6,565 nt of DNA, from contig CALCFH010000492.1 of the NCBI GenBank assembly GCA_937900215.1, forward strand, positions 1 through 6,565, written 5' to 3'. Made by a program: the position numbers and the translations under genes. The notes under the pieces were generated by a model. The model saw only the letters and a program-made list of their open reading frames with translations. It did not search any database and was not told the origin of the DNA. The number at the start of each line of letters is the position of its first letter. Positions within the stretch are counted from its first letter, which is position 1. Of this stretch, positions 6,092-6,565 are shown one piece after another. The DNA is from an uncultured Cryomorphaceae bacterium. GTDB taxonomy: Bacteria > Bacteroidota > Bacteroidia > Flavobacteriales > Schleiferiaceae.

Positions 6092-6565
6092 ATGACAGAC
6101 TCTAGATTTGCTGCCTCTAGGCTTTTTGTTAAAAGCCATTGGCCCTTTGGAATTAAGGCCTCGCTTTTTTTATTCGTGGTATTACTCAGTTTTATTTCCG
6201 GATTTTGGCTGAGGGGAGATTCTTGGTCAGATCAAAGTACGTATGCCCTAATCTTATTGTTTACCGCGGTTGGATTGTGGTTAACAGAAGCCATCCCTCC
6301 CTTTGCTGTAGCCCTTCTAATAATAGGCGTTTGTGTTCTTGCCCTTTCTTCCCCTGCACTAAATGGCAGTCCTATTTCCTATACTAAATTCACGCAGACC
6401 CTTTCTAGCTCTGTTATCTGGCTTATACTAGGAGGCTTCTTTCTTGCCCAAAGCATGCAAAAAGCGGGCTATGATGCCTATATCTTTTCCTTCACTATAA
6501 AGCTGTTCGGAACTAAGCCCTCTTTAGTTCTTTTAGGAATGATGCTAACTACTTGGATTGCCTCT
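6092..6565 (+). CDS. SLC13/DASS-family anion symporter, N-terminal part (partial)
   Basis: The frame opens at ATG 6092, directly downstream of an in-frame TAG, and runs open to the window edge, giving 158 residues. It is strongly hydrophobic, with membrane segments at about 18-40, 51-85, 105-122 and from about 144 on. Family hallmarks are GLWLTEAIPPFAVALL (61-76), the TEAIP element of divalent anion:Na+ symporters, and SSSVIWLILGGFFLAQSMQK (105-124), followed by GYD, typical of the helix region before the first Ser-Asn-Thr substrate and sodium motif. That motif would come just after the cut. Relatives import di- or tricarboxylates or sulfate at the inner membrane, and the substrate cannot be told from this part. 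It sits 56 nt after the response regulator with no terminator hairpin between them, so co-transcription is possible. No Shine-Dalgarno sequence is seen, which is common in this phylum. Confidence 0.88.
   Translation, partial: MTDSRFAASRLFVKSHWPFGIKASLFLFVVLLSFISGFWLRGDSWSDQSTYALILLFTAVGLWLTEAIPPFAVALLIIGVCVLALSSPALNGSPISYTKFTQTLSSSVIWLILGGFFLAQSMQKAGYDAYIFSFTIKLFGTKPSLVLLGMMLTTWIAS

Noticed and set aside
6205..6387. Plus-strand 60-codon frame inside the transporter
   Set aside because: It is out of frame with the clear SLC13/DASS reading frame that starts at 6092 and has the TEAIP element.

Overview
The window looks like a chromosomal segment from a member of the Bacteroidota, probably near Flavobacteriales. 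The evidence is the gene content, a promoter box of the TAnnTTTG type typical of that phylum (5028-5035, minus strand), weak or absent Shine-Dalgarno sequences before most genes, a short NusA (411 aa) and a very long IF-2 (1019 aa) with an acidic then basic N-terminal linker. DNA is moderately AT-rich throughout. Nothing points to a recent mobile element, and there is no transposase, integrase, CRISPR array, tRNA or rRNA. The lineage is an inference from style, not a database match.

Layout: positions 1-159 hold the C-terminal end of a plus-strand SPOR-domain (peptidoglycan-binding) protein. It converges, with a 4-nt gap, on the minus-strand translation and transcription operon rimP (4977-4513), nusA (4510-3275), infB (3223-164). 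Upstream of rimP lie a promoter box and a perfect 8-bp hairpin in the short leader (4990-5010). Downstream of infB, inside the 3' end of the convergent SPOR gene, a long hairpin followed by a T-rich tract on the minus strand (61-120) looks like the operon's intrinsic terminator. A non-coding or poorly coding stretch of about 600 nt (5011-5615) separates this operon from two plus-strand genes: a single-domain response regulator (5616-6035) and the start of a SLC13/DASS-type anion transporter (6092 to the window edge).

RimP matures the 30S subunit, NusA modulates RNA polymerase pausing, termination and antitermination, and IF-2 recruits initiator tRNA, so the operon couples ribosome assembly, transcription and translation initiation. 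The response regulator and transporter are close, co-directional and may share a transcript, but no histidine kinase or output domain is visible, so their relationship is open.

No clearly new biological system is visible. The observations most worth a check are regulatory: the terminator embedded antisense in the SPOR coding sequence, the terminator-like hairpin just after the promoter of the operon that encodes NusA, and an inverted repeat in front of the response regulator.
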